A stretch of 59,878 nucleotides of DNA, taken from Robiginitomaculum sp. (GTDB lineage Bacteria; Pseudomonadota; Alphaproteobacteria; Caulobacterales; Maricaulaceae). The stretch is from NCBI GenBank assembly GCA_016763315.1, contig JAESTZ010000057.1:1-59878 (forward strand), read 5' to 3'. The position numbers and the translations under genes were made by a program. The notes under the pieces were generated by a model. The model made no database searches. It had not been told where the DNA came from and saw only the letters and a program-made list of their open reading frames with translations. This document shows positions 10,201 to 17,864 of the stretch, in pieces. Positions within the stretch are counted from its first letter, which is position 1, and each line of letters opens with the position of its first letter.

Positions 10201-11093
10201 CGTGATACGCCGTTCACCTGCCATTGCTGGCCGATAGTAATTTTTGCGTTTGTTTCAACACCTGGCATTAATTGACAACTTCCACAACGCAAGTCATCGC
10301 CAAACCAGCTAACCACCAAGGAAACAGTATTACAGTTCGGAAGATCACGCTCAAGATTATCAAGCGCCGCAATAATGTCCGCCCCACCTACGCTATTATT
10401 GGAGTTTTCCGATCTGGTAATACCCGGCCCTTCATCAGCAAGAACGACCTCGGTGGCATAAGAAAACTCCCCCGAAGCGGGTATCAACGTAACACCTCTT
10501 AAGCGTTGACGCAGACTATTTTCTTCCACTTGCTCGCCGGGGCTACGAAAAACTTCAAATGATAATTGCGGAATTCTATTTCCAAAGTCAGTTAAAGGAA
10601 AATCTTCAAATACCACATAAGCAAGACCCTTGAAGTTTGGCGTTTGCGATACTCCCTCAACGGCTTGGATCAAGCTATCGGCCAACTGCTCCTCCGAGCC
10701 AATATGAGTTCTAAAATTGGATTGCCTGCTGTCTAGTAATTCACCATCAGCCCAAATTCGACCAATGCCGTCGATAACTCCTTCACACAACCCAACAGCA
10801 AAACTTAAAGTATATTTGCGTTCAGAAGTCGAAGCTCCACCTTTGCCACCACTTTGTGCCTGCTGGCGGTTCTCTTTTAGTTGATCAACCCAAATTACCT
10901 GCCCACCAATTCTTGCCCTGCCAAACACAATCGGCATCGGCGAGCCTTCGGTAGATTGCAAAACATATAATTGATCAAGAGTTGGTCCAACTACTCGATC
11001 ACCGGCAAAAAGAGATGATATCGCGCTGGTTGCCAATGAGGTTGCAACTCTTGTCACAGCGGTTTTTGCAAAGTTCAATGCCAGTTGAGCCAT
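7241..11093 (-). pseudogene. g15: GTA tail hub / host-specificity protein g15, interrupted by a stop and a frameshift
   Basis: The product corresponds to RcGTA gp15, the large central tail hub (J-protein-like, about 1300 residues) that contacts the recipient cell. The first 1093 codons are intact, including the glycoside-hydrolase/TIM-barrel-like part (WFTETGCPAVDKGSNQPN, IDWYVPLSDW) and the following hub domain. An amber TAG at 7812-7814 then interrupts the frame. In the same frame the next codons read ADGSWVLSKLLRGQSGTE, the conserved continuation. A second lesion, a +1 shift between 7565 and 7654, separates this from the true C-terminus (RPVHLKIRK...VSWIRRTRLGGDNW). The total, 3853 nt, is one base more than a multiple of three, which fits one insertion plus one nonsense change. 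It ends 51 nt before the J-protein gene. Either decay, recoding or sequence error. Confidence 0.85.
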
Positions 11094-11112
11094 AGTTCAT
11101 AATCCAATTATT

Positions 11113-11541
11113 TTAAGGAAAATTGTAAGTTGCAGCCAATCGTCGAACCCACCAATTACCAAAAGCCGAACGCGATACTGACCGGCTCCAATAAGCATGG
11201 ATAAATTCATCTTGATTGATCATAATCCCGCAATGCTTGACCGAACTGGACGGATACATACGAAATAATAATACCGATCCTGGTTCTGGTTTGGTGGCGG
11301 GAATCAAATACTCTTCAGCCGCTTGCGATAGCAATTCTGCCGATCCACGTTCAGCCCAGTCAGGAGAATAAATAGGTAAAGGCGCGGGCTCTGATCCGTA
11401 TATTTCTCGCCAAACCCCGCGAATTAAGCCCAGACAATCACAGCCAGCACCTTTAACGCTGGATTGGTGCAGATAAGGCGTTCCCAACCAAGTAATGGCA
11501 ATATCCACCACTTGTTGCGGTTCGGGTTTTCGCGATTGCAT
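11113..11541 (-). CDS. g14: GTA tail peptidase g14 (NlpC/P60)
   Basis: A 142-residue cell-wall hydrolase of the NlpC/P60 family, placed in the GTA tail where it would open peptidoglycan during DNA entry. The catalytic Cys is in KGAGCDCLGLIRG (about 31-42) and the His in SVKHCGIMIN (about 105). The fold length is normal for RcGTA gp14. The gene starts where g13 ends (shared base at 11541) and is followed after 19 nt by g15. All catalytic residues seem intact, unlike the neighbouring g15. Confidence 0.92.
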   Translation of the reverse strand: MQSRKPEPQQVVDIAITWLGTPYLHQSSVKGAGCDCLGLIRGVWREIYGSEPAPLPIYSPDWAERGSAELLSQAAEEYLIPATKPEPGSVLLFRMYPSSSVKHCGIMINQDEFIHAYWSRSVSRSAFGNWWVRRLAATYNFP

Positions 11542-12401
11542 TAGTCAGAAAATGGTGTTGCCAAAAGCTGATCATTGCCCGGCATAAACGGACAACCACG
11601 AAAATTACCAGCATTGGAAAATCGCGTACTGCAATGCGTCAATGATTTATCACAGCCGACAATCAACCTTATTTGGTCGCCTGCTTGCATCAGAATATCC
11701 GGAGGTAACAATAGCTGAAAAACCTCTACACCACCTGCCGGGTAATGAGTGTTTATTAGCCGGCTATTTGTTATTTTATCGGCATCTAACCAATCAACCC
11801 GCCCATGAACATACCAGTCTTGTTCTGGCGGATTGATCCCCGCAGCTAAAAACAATACTGGACTTAAAACTTCCACAATTGTTGTAGTTTCACTCCATGG
11901 CGAGCTGGCAAAATCAAATCCACAGCGAGCATCACCCAAGATGGCATCGCAACTTTTACTAAATGAACGACCAATGGATCGATCCAATTTACGAGAATTG
12001 GAAACAAGCTCTGCATTAAAGACTGTATCTTGCAGTGATATATCTCCAAGCTCTCCAGCCCATACCCCGACACGATCAATTGGACTTTCCCAATCTACAC
12101 GCCATATTTGCACGCTTGCGGCAGCAAATTTTCCATTTTTCAAATCTTCAGCAGTCAAACTATCGTGCAATATTGAGCCGGCACTTCCAGCCGATCCTGT
12201 TGCAAACCCGGTACTTGTTTCAATTACTCCAGGACTTAACCCAGTAGCCGCCTGCCAAACCAGACCGTCGAAATTTAAGTCCTGATCATGATCGGTAAAA
12301 GTAAACACACTTCCGTCTTGCCTGCTAATTTTCCAGCACCAACATAAACGAGTAACACCAGTTTCCAGTTTATTTTGTAGGCTTTGCGAAATTTCACGCA
12401 T
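11541..12401 (-). CDS. g13: GTA baseplate hub protein g13 (DUF2163)
   Basis: A 286-residue baseplate component. It shows the DUF2163/BR0599 layout: an N-terminal beta region (RLCWCWKISRQDGSVFTFTDHD) and a C-terminal cysteine-rich iron-sulfur binding type segment (LIVGCDKSLTHCSTRFSNAGNFRGCPFMPG) with conserved cysteines. In RcGTA this protein forms the iron-sulfur containing hub that joins the distal tail protein to the megatron g15. Spacing to g12 is 2 nt and it overlaps g14 by one base, consistent with a tightly packed morphogenesis operon. Confidence 0.92.
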   Translation of the reverse strand: MREISQSLQNKLETGVTRLCWCWKISRQDGSVFTFTDHDQDLNFDGLVWQAATGLSPGVIETSTGFATGSAGSAGSILHDSLTAEDLKNGKFAAASVQIWRVDWESPIDRVGVWAGELGDISLQDTVFNAELVSNSRKLDRSIGRSFSKSCDAILGDARCGFDFASSPWSETTTIVEVLSPVLFLAAGINPPEQDWYVHGRVDWLDADKITNSRLINTHYPAGGVEVFQLLLPPDILMQAGDQIRLIVGCDKSLTHCSTRFSNAGNFRGCPFMPGNDQLLATPFSD

Positions 12402-12403
12402 TA

Positions 12404-13042
12404 TTACCGCACCTCGACAACTGGAATTGATAAAATCGCGCCGGATTGAAATGTTTCCAATGAAATAGAAAGAATATCAGTATCAAAACGTACCGGTACA
12501 TCAAATTCAAAGCCAGCCGTAACCGCCTGCCCCACGCCCGGTATTGAACCAGGCACAAACGTGACCGCTCCAAGAGCATAATCTACTGAATACTCCGTTC
12601 CCTCGATAGCTGGCGCTCCAGCCACAGCAATTTGCAAACTGTTTTCGACCGGCTTGGTAATTATCCGCTGATAAGCATAAGATCCAGTTTCATAGGTTTT
12701 TGATAATTGAAAAACACTCTTAGCGCCATCACCATCACCTAATGTTTGGTCAAAAGCAGATATAGTGTCGACACTCGCGCAGGAACGAAAGTCTATAAAG
12801 TCTTTCCACCTAAATCCATGCAACCTGCCCATACGCGCTTCATAAAAAGCCAATACACTTTCAATGTCAGCCAATGAGCGCACACCAAGCCCGGCATCAT
12901 AGCGTCTCCTTGCATGCTGCCATGGAGTATTTCTTTCTTCGTAGCCGGACGCAAGTTCGATCACTTCGGTACGGCGTTCCGGCCCACCCGTTGAACGAAA
13001 AGAAACCGAAACCGGAAAACGTATCTCGTGAAATGCACTCAT
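12404..13042 (-). CDS. g12: GTA distal tail protein g12 (DUF2460)
   Basis: A 212-residue DUF2460 protein, the distal tail ring between tube and baseplate. Recognisable family blocks are FPVSVSFRSTGGPERRTEV, the QHARRRYDAG strand and ARMGRLHGFRWKDFIDFRS (near residues 70-88). Its ATG overlaps the g11 stop as ATGA, and only 2 nt separate it from g13. Length and order agree with RcGTA gp12. Confidence 0.93.
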   Translation of the reverse strand: MSAFHEIRFPVSVSFRSTGGPERRTEVIELASGYEERNTPWQHARRRYDAGLGVRSLADIESVLAFYEARMGRLHGFRWKDFIDFRSCASVDTISAFDQTLGDGDGAKSVFQLSKTYETGSYAYQRIITKPVENSLQIAVAGAPAIEGTEYSVDYALGAVTFVPGSIPGVGQAVTAGFEFDVPVRFDTDILSISLETFQSGAILSIPVVEVR

Positions 13043-13569
13043 AACCTTCGCCTTCCTTGTTCTACTGCTCGACTTAACATGGCACTGATTTGTCCTTGTG
13101 AACGACGAAACCCGTCTACATCGGCTCCGCCTGCTATATTAAAATTTACCGTGACCGCAGAGATGCCAACCATCGGGTCAATAGTTCCAGCACTGGCCGG
13201 GCTAAAAACCTCTGGCCGTTTTTCTCCAACCAGATAAGAGCCGCCACCTAATACCGGCCCGCCATCTGCTCTAGCTCCACCAAAACCACCCTCGATAACC
13301 GCCCCGACCACACTTGAAACCGCAGAACCCACCACTTGTTTGATAGCGATACGAGCAAGATCCTTTAAAATTGACTCGACCATTTTTTCAAAAGAAATAC
13401 TTCCAGAAAGAGCGGCTTTTTCCAACTCACGGCCAATGCGATTACCGGTTCTGGCAAATATTTCCTCTAATTGTTCAGCCGCTTGCCGCGCGGGCCCTTG
13501 CACCAGTTCTTGAAGCTTATCGCCAGCTTCAAGAAACGGATCGTCAGGATTTGAATCACTATTATCCAT
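13039..13569 (-). CDS. g11: GTA tape measure protein g11
   Basis: A 176-residue tail tape measure protein that sets tail length and is threaded through the tube. It has an amphipathic helical N-terminal half (DKLQELVQGPARQAAEQL) and the conserved glycine-rich C-terminal block (GGFGGARADGGPVLGGGSYL, then VGEKRPEVFSP) typical of RcGTA gp11. I chose the ATG at 13569 (MDNSDSNPDD), which has an AAAGGAG ribosome site 7 nt upstream; a TTG at 13590 would overlap g10.1. It is somewhat short for the family, in line with the short GTA tail. Confidence 0.9.
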   Translation of the reverse strand: MDNSDSNPDDPFLEAGDKLQELVQGPARQAAEQLEEIFARTGNRIGRELEKAALSGSISFEKMVESILKDLARIAIKQVVGSAVSSVVGAVIEGGFGGARADGGPVLGGGSYLVGEKRPEVFSPASAGTIDPMVGISAVTVNFNIAGGADVDGFRRSQGQISAMLSRAVEQGRRRL

Positions 13570-13586
13570 CGATTTACTCCTTTTAC

Positions 13587-13766
13587 TCAATTGTCTGGAA
13601 ATTGCTCACAAAGCTGATTCATACCCTTGCGGCAGGTGTGTTGACTTGCTTTAGAACTATTTAATTGTTGCCATTCCCAAAGTGACAGATTCCAAAAACT
13701 TGCTGGTGAAATAGCAAATCTCACCATAGCTATTCGCAATAGCTCACCCCATTGCTCATTATTCAT
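13587..13766 (-). CDS. g10.1: GTA tail assembly chaperone g10.1 (short gene)
   Basis: A 59-codon gene reading MNNEQWGELLRIAMVRFAIS and continuing PASFWNLSLWEWQQL. The pattern of a leucine-rich helix followed by SPxxFWxLxxxE is that of the small phage tail assembly chaperone (DUF2376) that lies between g10 and g11 in RcGTA-type clusters. The ATG at 13766 follows the g10 stop by 2 nt, and its stop lies 17 nt before the ATG of g11. Because of its size it is easily left out. In phages such proteins are often made with the preceding gene to chaperone the tape measure. Confidence 0.85.
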   Translation of the reverse strand: MNNEQWGELLRIAMVRFAISPASFWNLSLWEWQQLNSSKASQHTCRKGMNQLCEQFPDN

Positions 13767-13768
13767 TG

Positions 13769-14062
13769 CTATTTACCAGATGCTAAAAAAGCATCAGCAA
13801 TGGCTTTAGCAACCACTTCTGGATCAAGAGGTGAAATTCGTAATTGCTGGATAGAAACCGGGTTACCACCACCGGCTAATAATGCTGCCAGCAAAACCAA
13901 AACGTCTTTGGCGGTTATTTTTTTCAAACGCTCGGATAATTGCGAACTATCACCCAAATCAAGACCGGCTTCGATCTCGGCCAGCGCACCCAATGTAAGG
14001 CATAAAATATGCACCTTTCCATTGATCAATAGCTCTGTTTCACCGCGAATATGATTAGTCAT
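13769..14062 (-). CDS. g10: GTA tail assembly chaperone-like protein g10
   Basis: A 97-residue protein: short beta-rich N-terminus (IRGETELLINGKVHILCLTL), then GALAEIEAGL and a helical tail. This is the RcGTA gp10 family (gene transfer agent family protein), thought to act with g10.1 as tail assembly chaperone. I use the ATG at 14062, 2 nt after the stop of g9. A TTG six bases upstream overlapping that stop is an alternative. It is followed 2 nt later by g10.1. Confidence 0.88.
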   Translation of the reverse strand: MTNHIRGETELLINGKVHILCLTLGALAEIEAGLDLGDSSQLSERLKKITAKDVLVLLAALLAGGGNPVSIQQLRISPLDPEVVAKAIADAFLASGK

Positions 14063-14064
14063 AT

Positions 14065-14481
14065 TCAAATAACCCCAAATTGAATAGCTCCGGCAGATGA
14101 CAGAGTAAGACTATAAACAGCCTCGCCATCATACTCGCCGGCATATTCAAGAGCCGCTATTTGGAACAATCCAGTTAAAGTACCAAAATCTGGTATTGTG
14201 ATTTGCCAATTGCGAATTTCTTGAGCAAAAAACGCAACGCGAACAGCTTCATCAGCAGCTTCGTCTTTAAACACTCCTGATCCAGAAATCGACGCGGTTT
14301 TGACCCCCGCACCAGGGAGTAATTCCCTCCAAGCATCTGGGCTATCAGTATTGGTAACATCGACTGATCTAGCATTTAATGATATGGTCTTTGCCAGAAG
14401 GCCGGCCATAGTTACAAATGTTGAAGAGCCTTGCGGGTTTTCAATTTTCAGCAAGATGTCCTTGCCAGATTGTGCAGCCAT
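14065..14481 (-). CDS. g9: GTA major tail protein g9
   Basis: A 138-residue phage TP901-1-like major tail protein that polymerises into the GTA tail tube. Family blocks: GKDILLKIENPQGSSTFVTM at the N-terminus, then LNARSVDVTNTDSPDAWREL, and a C-terminal GEYDGEAVYSLTLSSAGAI strand that closes the tube domain. Length is standard. It follows g8 by 21 nt and precedes g10. Confidence 0.94.
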   Translation of the reverse strand: MAAQSGKDILLKIENPQGSSTFVTMAGLLAKTISLNARSVDVTNTDSPDAWRELLPGAGVKTASISGSGVFKDEAADEAVRVAFFAQEIRNWQITIPDFGTLTGLFQIAALEYAGEYDGEAVYSLTLSSAGAIQFGVI

Positions 14482-14502
14482 TTTTTGTTCCTGACTTGAT
14501 TA

Positions 14503-14919
14503 TTATGATATGGGTTGGGTCAATGCGCGCAAACGCAAAATTGCCTGAAAAATACGACCGTTTCTTGCTCGCAAAACATCAGCAAAAACGGTTCTAATAC
14601 TAACAAGCCTATGCCCGTTCATGGCAGGTGGCATGTCGTTTAAAGATCCACGTACCGCTTCTAGTATCTGTTGTGCTTCTCTCTTGCCTCGGTATCTCGA
14701 CCAGATATGCAAACTCAATGTCTGTTCATTTAGCGCAAAAGTATCAGCATCTGTATCGCGGGATTGATGCCGGCCAAAACTAGCAAATGGATAAATAGGT
14801 TCAGCAGGTGGATCATCATATAATCTAACTGGTGAACCCAATACTGCTTGTACATTTGCATCTTGTTGCAAGTGGGAAAAAATTGCTTCTTGCAAGGCAA
14901 GTTCGGCGCTTATGCTCAT
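14503..14919 (-). CDS. g8: GTA tail terminator / head-tail protein g8 (DUF3168)
   Basis: A 138-residue DUF3168 protein, the tail terminator or neck ring in RcGTA. Conserved family features include the N-terminal helix (ELALQEAIFSHLQQDANV), RLYDDPP, and the central ASFGRHQSRDTDAD strand. I chose the ATG at 14919: it has a strong GGAGGTG ribosome site and overlaps the g7 stop as ATGA. An upstream start six codons earlier would lie inside g7. Confidence 0.92.
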   Translation of the reverse strand: MSISAELALQEAIFSHLQQDANVQAVLGSPVRLYDDPPAEPIYPFASFGRHQSRDTDADTFALNEQTLSLHIWSRYRGKREAQQILEAVRGSLNDMPPAMNGHRLVSIRTVFADVLRARNGRIFQAILRLRALTQPIS

Positions 14920-15233
14920 TGCAACACCTCCTCGCATTCCAATTCAATACGAGAATTTGGCGCATCTCTAAACGCCAGAACTCTTAAAGTGCTACCGCCC
15001 CAAATCACTTGCAGCGGCAAAGCAATATCTGATCTTTCGCGAATAAATATTTTCACAAACCGCCTGGTGGTAGTTCCACCAATTCTGGTACCATTAGTTG
15101 CCGAAGCCGGACGAACTTCCGCCCAGACATTTGCCATAGCCACCCAAGTGGCCGACCGACCACCGGAATTGTCATCAACAGTTTCTAAAGTTTGTAAGGC
15201 CACACGTTCAGATAATTCTCGTAGCAAACTCAT
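14916..15233 (-). CDS. g7: GTA head-tail joining protein g7
   Basis: A 105-residue head-tail adaptor (phage head-tail joining family). The beta-barrel pattern is visible: SGGRSATWVAMANVWAEVRP, TRRFVKIFIRERSDI and WGGSTLRVLAFRDAP. The ATG overlaps the g6 stop and its own stop overlaps the g8 ATG, so translation of g6-g7-g8 is coupled. Order and size match RcGTA gp7. Confidence 0.92.
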   Translation of the reverse strand: MSLLRELSERVALQTLETVDDNSGGRSATWVAMANVWAEVRPASATNGTRIGGTTTRRFVKIFIRERSDIALPLQVIWGGSTLRVLAFRDAPNSRIELECEEVLQ

Positions 15234-15766
15234 AAGCGTATCCGCCCATAACTAGCCAACAGCAATTGCGCCGAGCGAGGAATAAATTCAGCACTTTCAT
15301 CGCGGTGTTCGAACAACCACGCAATTTGTAACAAAATAGCGGTTTTCAAAGGTGCTGGTACATCTGCCGCTAACAAACCGTATCCAGCAATATATTCGAT
15401 ACGAAAACTAGCAGCGCCACTAAGTGAATTTACCTTGATCCGGTTATTATCCAGATCAGCAAAATAATCTGGTGCAGCAAGTATTGTCTCAGCTCCATTA
15501 GAAGCAATTTTCACAACCGAATTTATTGATTGCACCGGAGCAAGTGAAAAATCAATCACTCCACTTGCAGAATACCTAACAAAGGTCTCTTGCACTGTTT
15601 GAGTAATCATCGCCCGATTAGTAATGGTTTCAGAACGGTTGCGAGCAGTTTTAATAAGTACGGTTAATAAATTATCTTCATATGCACTGTCCAGCCGCAG
15701 CCAAGACTTAACCTCGGCCAAAGACACCGGCTCGATAGCTGGCTCCACAAGAATTTTAATCGCCAT
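15230..15766 (-). CDS. g6: GTA head-tail connector g6 (phage gp6-like)
   Basis: A 178-residue connector protein of the phage gp6-like family, which forms a ring beneath the portal. It shows the family N-terminus EPVSLAEVKSWLRLDSAYED, the helix LLTVLIKTARNRSETITNRA, and the C-terminal helix AILLQIAWLFEHRDESA. Start ATG at 15766 with GGAGG about 9 nt upstream. The upstream gap to the capsid gene is nearly 100 bp and carries a terminator-like hairpin, so expression of the tail genes may be lower than that of the capsid. Confidence 0.92.
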   Translation of the reverse strand: MAIKILVEPAIEPVSLAEVKSWLRLDSAYEDNLLTVLIKTARNRSETITNRAMITQTVQETFVRYSASGVIDFSLAPVQSINSVVKIASNGAETILAAPDYFADLDNNRIKVNSLSGAASFRIEYIAGYGLLAADVPAPLKTAILLQIAWLFEHRDESAEFIPRSAQLLLASYGRIRL

Positions 15767-15800
15767 TTATCAGGCCTCCGATGAATGTTTAGAAAATTTA

Positions 15801-15837
15801 GAAAAAGCAACCGGGTGCGCAAAAATTCACGCACCCG
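15801..15837 (-). terminator. Hairpin plus T-run behind the GTA capsid gene
   Basis: On the minus strand CGGGTGCG and CGCACCCG form a perfect 8-bp, GC-rich stem with a 10-nt loop, 28 nt after the capsid stop codon, followed by GTTGCTTTTTC. This looks like an intrinsic or partial terminator (or an mRNA 3'-end stabiliser) inside the GTA operon. It would help give a high capsid-to-tail ratio. Structure is seen; effect is inferred. Confidence 0.6.
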
Positions 15838-15864
15838 ATCACCCTTCAACGACAGCTCAGGGGG

Positions 15865-17091
15865 CTAGCTGATCGCGAATTTCAAAAGCTTGATTGCGTT
15901 AAAATCCTGCACACCACCGCCAACTCTTTTGGTGGTGTAAAACAGTACATAAGGCTTGGCGGAATACGGGTCGCGAACCACATTGATGCCGGCTTTATCG
16001 ACAATCAAATAACCACGACGAAAATCCCCGAACGCCATTGAATACGAATCTGCGGCGATATCCGGCATGTCTTCAACCTCGGTAATGGAATAACCAAGCA
16101 AGCTTGATGGTTGTCCGGCGCCTGATCCTGGTTGCCAAATATAATTACCATCAGCATCTTTAAATTTACGAACTGCCGATACTGTTCTTCGGTTCATTAC
16201 AAACCGCGCATTAGGACGATAAGCAGACTTTGGCGCATAGATCAGATCAAGGATCGCATCCATCGGATCGCCGGCATCAAAAGCACCAGCAGTTCCCGTT
16301 GCCACATAGCCAATATTACCCCATGTGTGCAAATCATCAGCAACATTGGTATAAGATAAGAAACCTCTTGGCCTTGATAGGCCATCACCAGTTACAAAGG
16401 CCGTAGTTTCTTGTGCGGCCAATACATCGCGCACTTCTTCGGCCAACCATTGATCAACATTAACCACCGCATCATCGAGCAATGCTTGCGTAGTTGCCGG
16501 CATTGCATAAAGTTCAGCCATAGGAAATTCGATCAGGTCTAGGCTCGGACTAGTGGTTTCAGGACGTGCTGCTGTTTCAGCAACCCAGCCGGAACTAGCC
16601 CCACCAAGACTAACCGGTTTACGTAAATTACCAGAACTGGTTTGACGAATGGAGGCTATGCTTCTTATAGGCGAAGCTTCGGCCAATAATCGGTCAATTT
16701 CAGCCTGTGTTTCATCAGGAGCAATATAACCACCATCGGCATCAATGCCAGTGGAAAGCGCCTTTAGCTCGGTTAGTTTCGATGCATCTCCAGTGCGAAA
16801 ATACCGATCCCAAGCCGGATTGGATTTAGTCGATAACAAATCCTTACTTAACTCCATATCTGGACGAGACTGGTATTTCGCCACTCGATCAAGAGCGGTT
16901 TTTTGCTCGGTAAGTGCTTGATCAATTCTGTGTAATTTTTCTTCGGTGATTACGTCAACACCTTGTTTCTTTTCGATCTGGGCAAGGCGCAAATCATTGG
17001 TTTCTTTAAAGGCATCAAAGGCGCATAAAAACTCTTCCATGCCAGTTTTAGATGTGGCTCGCGCACGCGCCATTTTTGTTTCTTTCTTCAC
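15865..17091 (-). CDS. g5: GTA major capsid protein g5 (HK97 fold)
   Basis: A 408-residue HK97-type major capsid precursor. A coiled-coil scaffold-like delta region (about 1-100: DLRLAQIEKKQGVDVITEEK) precedes the mature part, which begins near KALSTGIDADGGYIAPDE, with the E-loop and P-domain blocks (SGWVAETAARPETT, AYAMP-like LYAMPATTQALLDDA) and a C-terminal RVGGGVQDFNAIKLLKFA. The start used is a GTG with GGAGAG about 8 nt upstream; an ATG six codons later is possible. The capsid protease g4 lies directly upstream. This is the most diagnostic gene for the RcGTA cluster. Confidence 0.96.
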   Translation of the reverse strand: MKKETKMARARATSKTGMEEFLCAFDAFKETNDLRLAQIEKKQGVDVITEEKLHRIDQALTEQKTALDRVAKYQSRPDMELSKDLLSTKSNPAWDRYFRTGDASKLTELKALSTGIDADGGYIAPDETQAEIDRLLAEASPIRSIASIRQTSSGNLRKPVSLGGASSGWVAETAARPETTSPSLDLIEFPMAELYAMPATTQALLDDAVVNVDQWLAEEVRDVLAAQETTAFVTGDGLSRPRGFLSYTNVADDLHTWGNIGYVATGTAGAFDAGDPMDAILDLIYAPKSAYRPNARFVMNRRTVSAVRKFKDADGNYIWQPGSGAGQPSSLLGYSITEVEDMPDIAADSYSMAFGDFRRGYLIVDKAGINVVRDPYSAKPYVLFYTTKRVGGGVQDFNAIKLLKFAIS

Positions 17092-17107
17092 TTATTTCTC
17101 TCCTGAG

Positions 17108-17578
17108 TTATCCAGCCTGATACAGGCTTAAAAGGCCAGCCGTGGCTGGGTGGTTTGCCGTAGCCAAATGTAATCTGGCAGTAGGCAGCATTGGAAAGGT
17201 AACTATCGACACCTCCCACAAATCAATTTCATATAAGTCGCGACCATTGCCGGCTTTGCGGGCATTTTTTGTACGAAACCCGATCGATAAGCCATCAACT
17301 GACCCACGTTTTACCAGCGCCATCGCCGTTCGACCTCTAGGGCCATCAGCAAAAAGTCGTCCCCTTACAAACAGTCCTGTCTGGTCTTCAATAATTTCGT
17401 CCCAAACACCTATTAGCTCGCTGGTATCATGCTGAAACAACATTCTGATCCGGTTGGCTTTTCTTCCCGATAACGAGCCGACAAAAGCACCCGGCAAAAC
17501 CATGTCCCCAGCTAGATCACGAACATAAAACCGTGACGCATAGCCTTCTATCTCTAGAAAACTTCTGTTCTCATTCAT
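17108..17578 (-). CDS. g4: GTA prohead protease g4 (HK97 family)
   Basis: A 156-residue capsid maturation protease (family U35). The N-terminal LEIEGYASRF block, the catalytic His in MLFQHDTSELIG (about residue 50), and the Ser in KRGSVDGLSIGF (about 92-100) are intact. It would trim the N-terminal delta domain of g5. I chose ATG 17578 because the family normally begins just before this block; a GTG at 17617 overlapping the g3.5 stop is an alternative giving 13 more residues. The gene ends 16 nt before the capsid start. Confidence 0.92.
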   Translation of the reverse strand: MNENRSFLEIEGYASRFYVRDLAGDMVLPGAFVGSLSGRKANRIRMLFQHDTSELIGVWDEIIEDQTGLFVRGRLFADGPRGRTAMALVKRGSVDGLSIGFRTKNARKAGNGRDLYEIDLWEVSIVTFPMLPTARLHLATANHPATAGLLSLYQAG

Positions 17579-17606
17579 TTCAGTATATCCGTTTGTTATT
17601 AGTAAC

Positions 17607-17864
17607 TTAGTTCGCACCGTCTAGTTTGCGCTCGATACGATCCAGTGATTGGCGGGTTTGCACCATGTGCGCTTCTAAGGCGGCCAACCGTTCGGCAATG
17701 TCACTTCTGGCTTCGGATCGTTGTTCAAGTTGGCTAATTCGCTCAGCGGCACTGCCAGCCCAGATCAAAGCCGTTGCCCCTTGCAATAACAAAGTCAAAA
17801 TAACCGCAAGTGTGATCTGGCGACTAATCCGCCAAGACTGCGATGGGCTTTGCAAAGCACTCAC
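17607..17864 (-). CDS. g3.5: Small GTA protein g3.5, one membrane segment and a coiled coil
   Basis: An 85-residue protein with a hydrophobic segment at about residues 14-36 (ITLAVILTLLLQGATALIWA) and a C-terminal coiled coil (ISQLEQRSEARSDIAERL). It overlaps the portal gene by 4 nt and sits where RcGTA-like clusters carry the small g3.5. Its role is not known to me; the position between portal and protease suggests a head-assembly or accessory function. Confidence 0.85.
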   Translation of the reverse strand: MSALQSPSQSWRISRQITLAVILTLLLQGATALIWAGSAAERISQLEQRSEARSDIAERLAALEAHMVQTRQSLDRIERKLDGAN

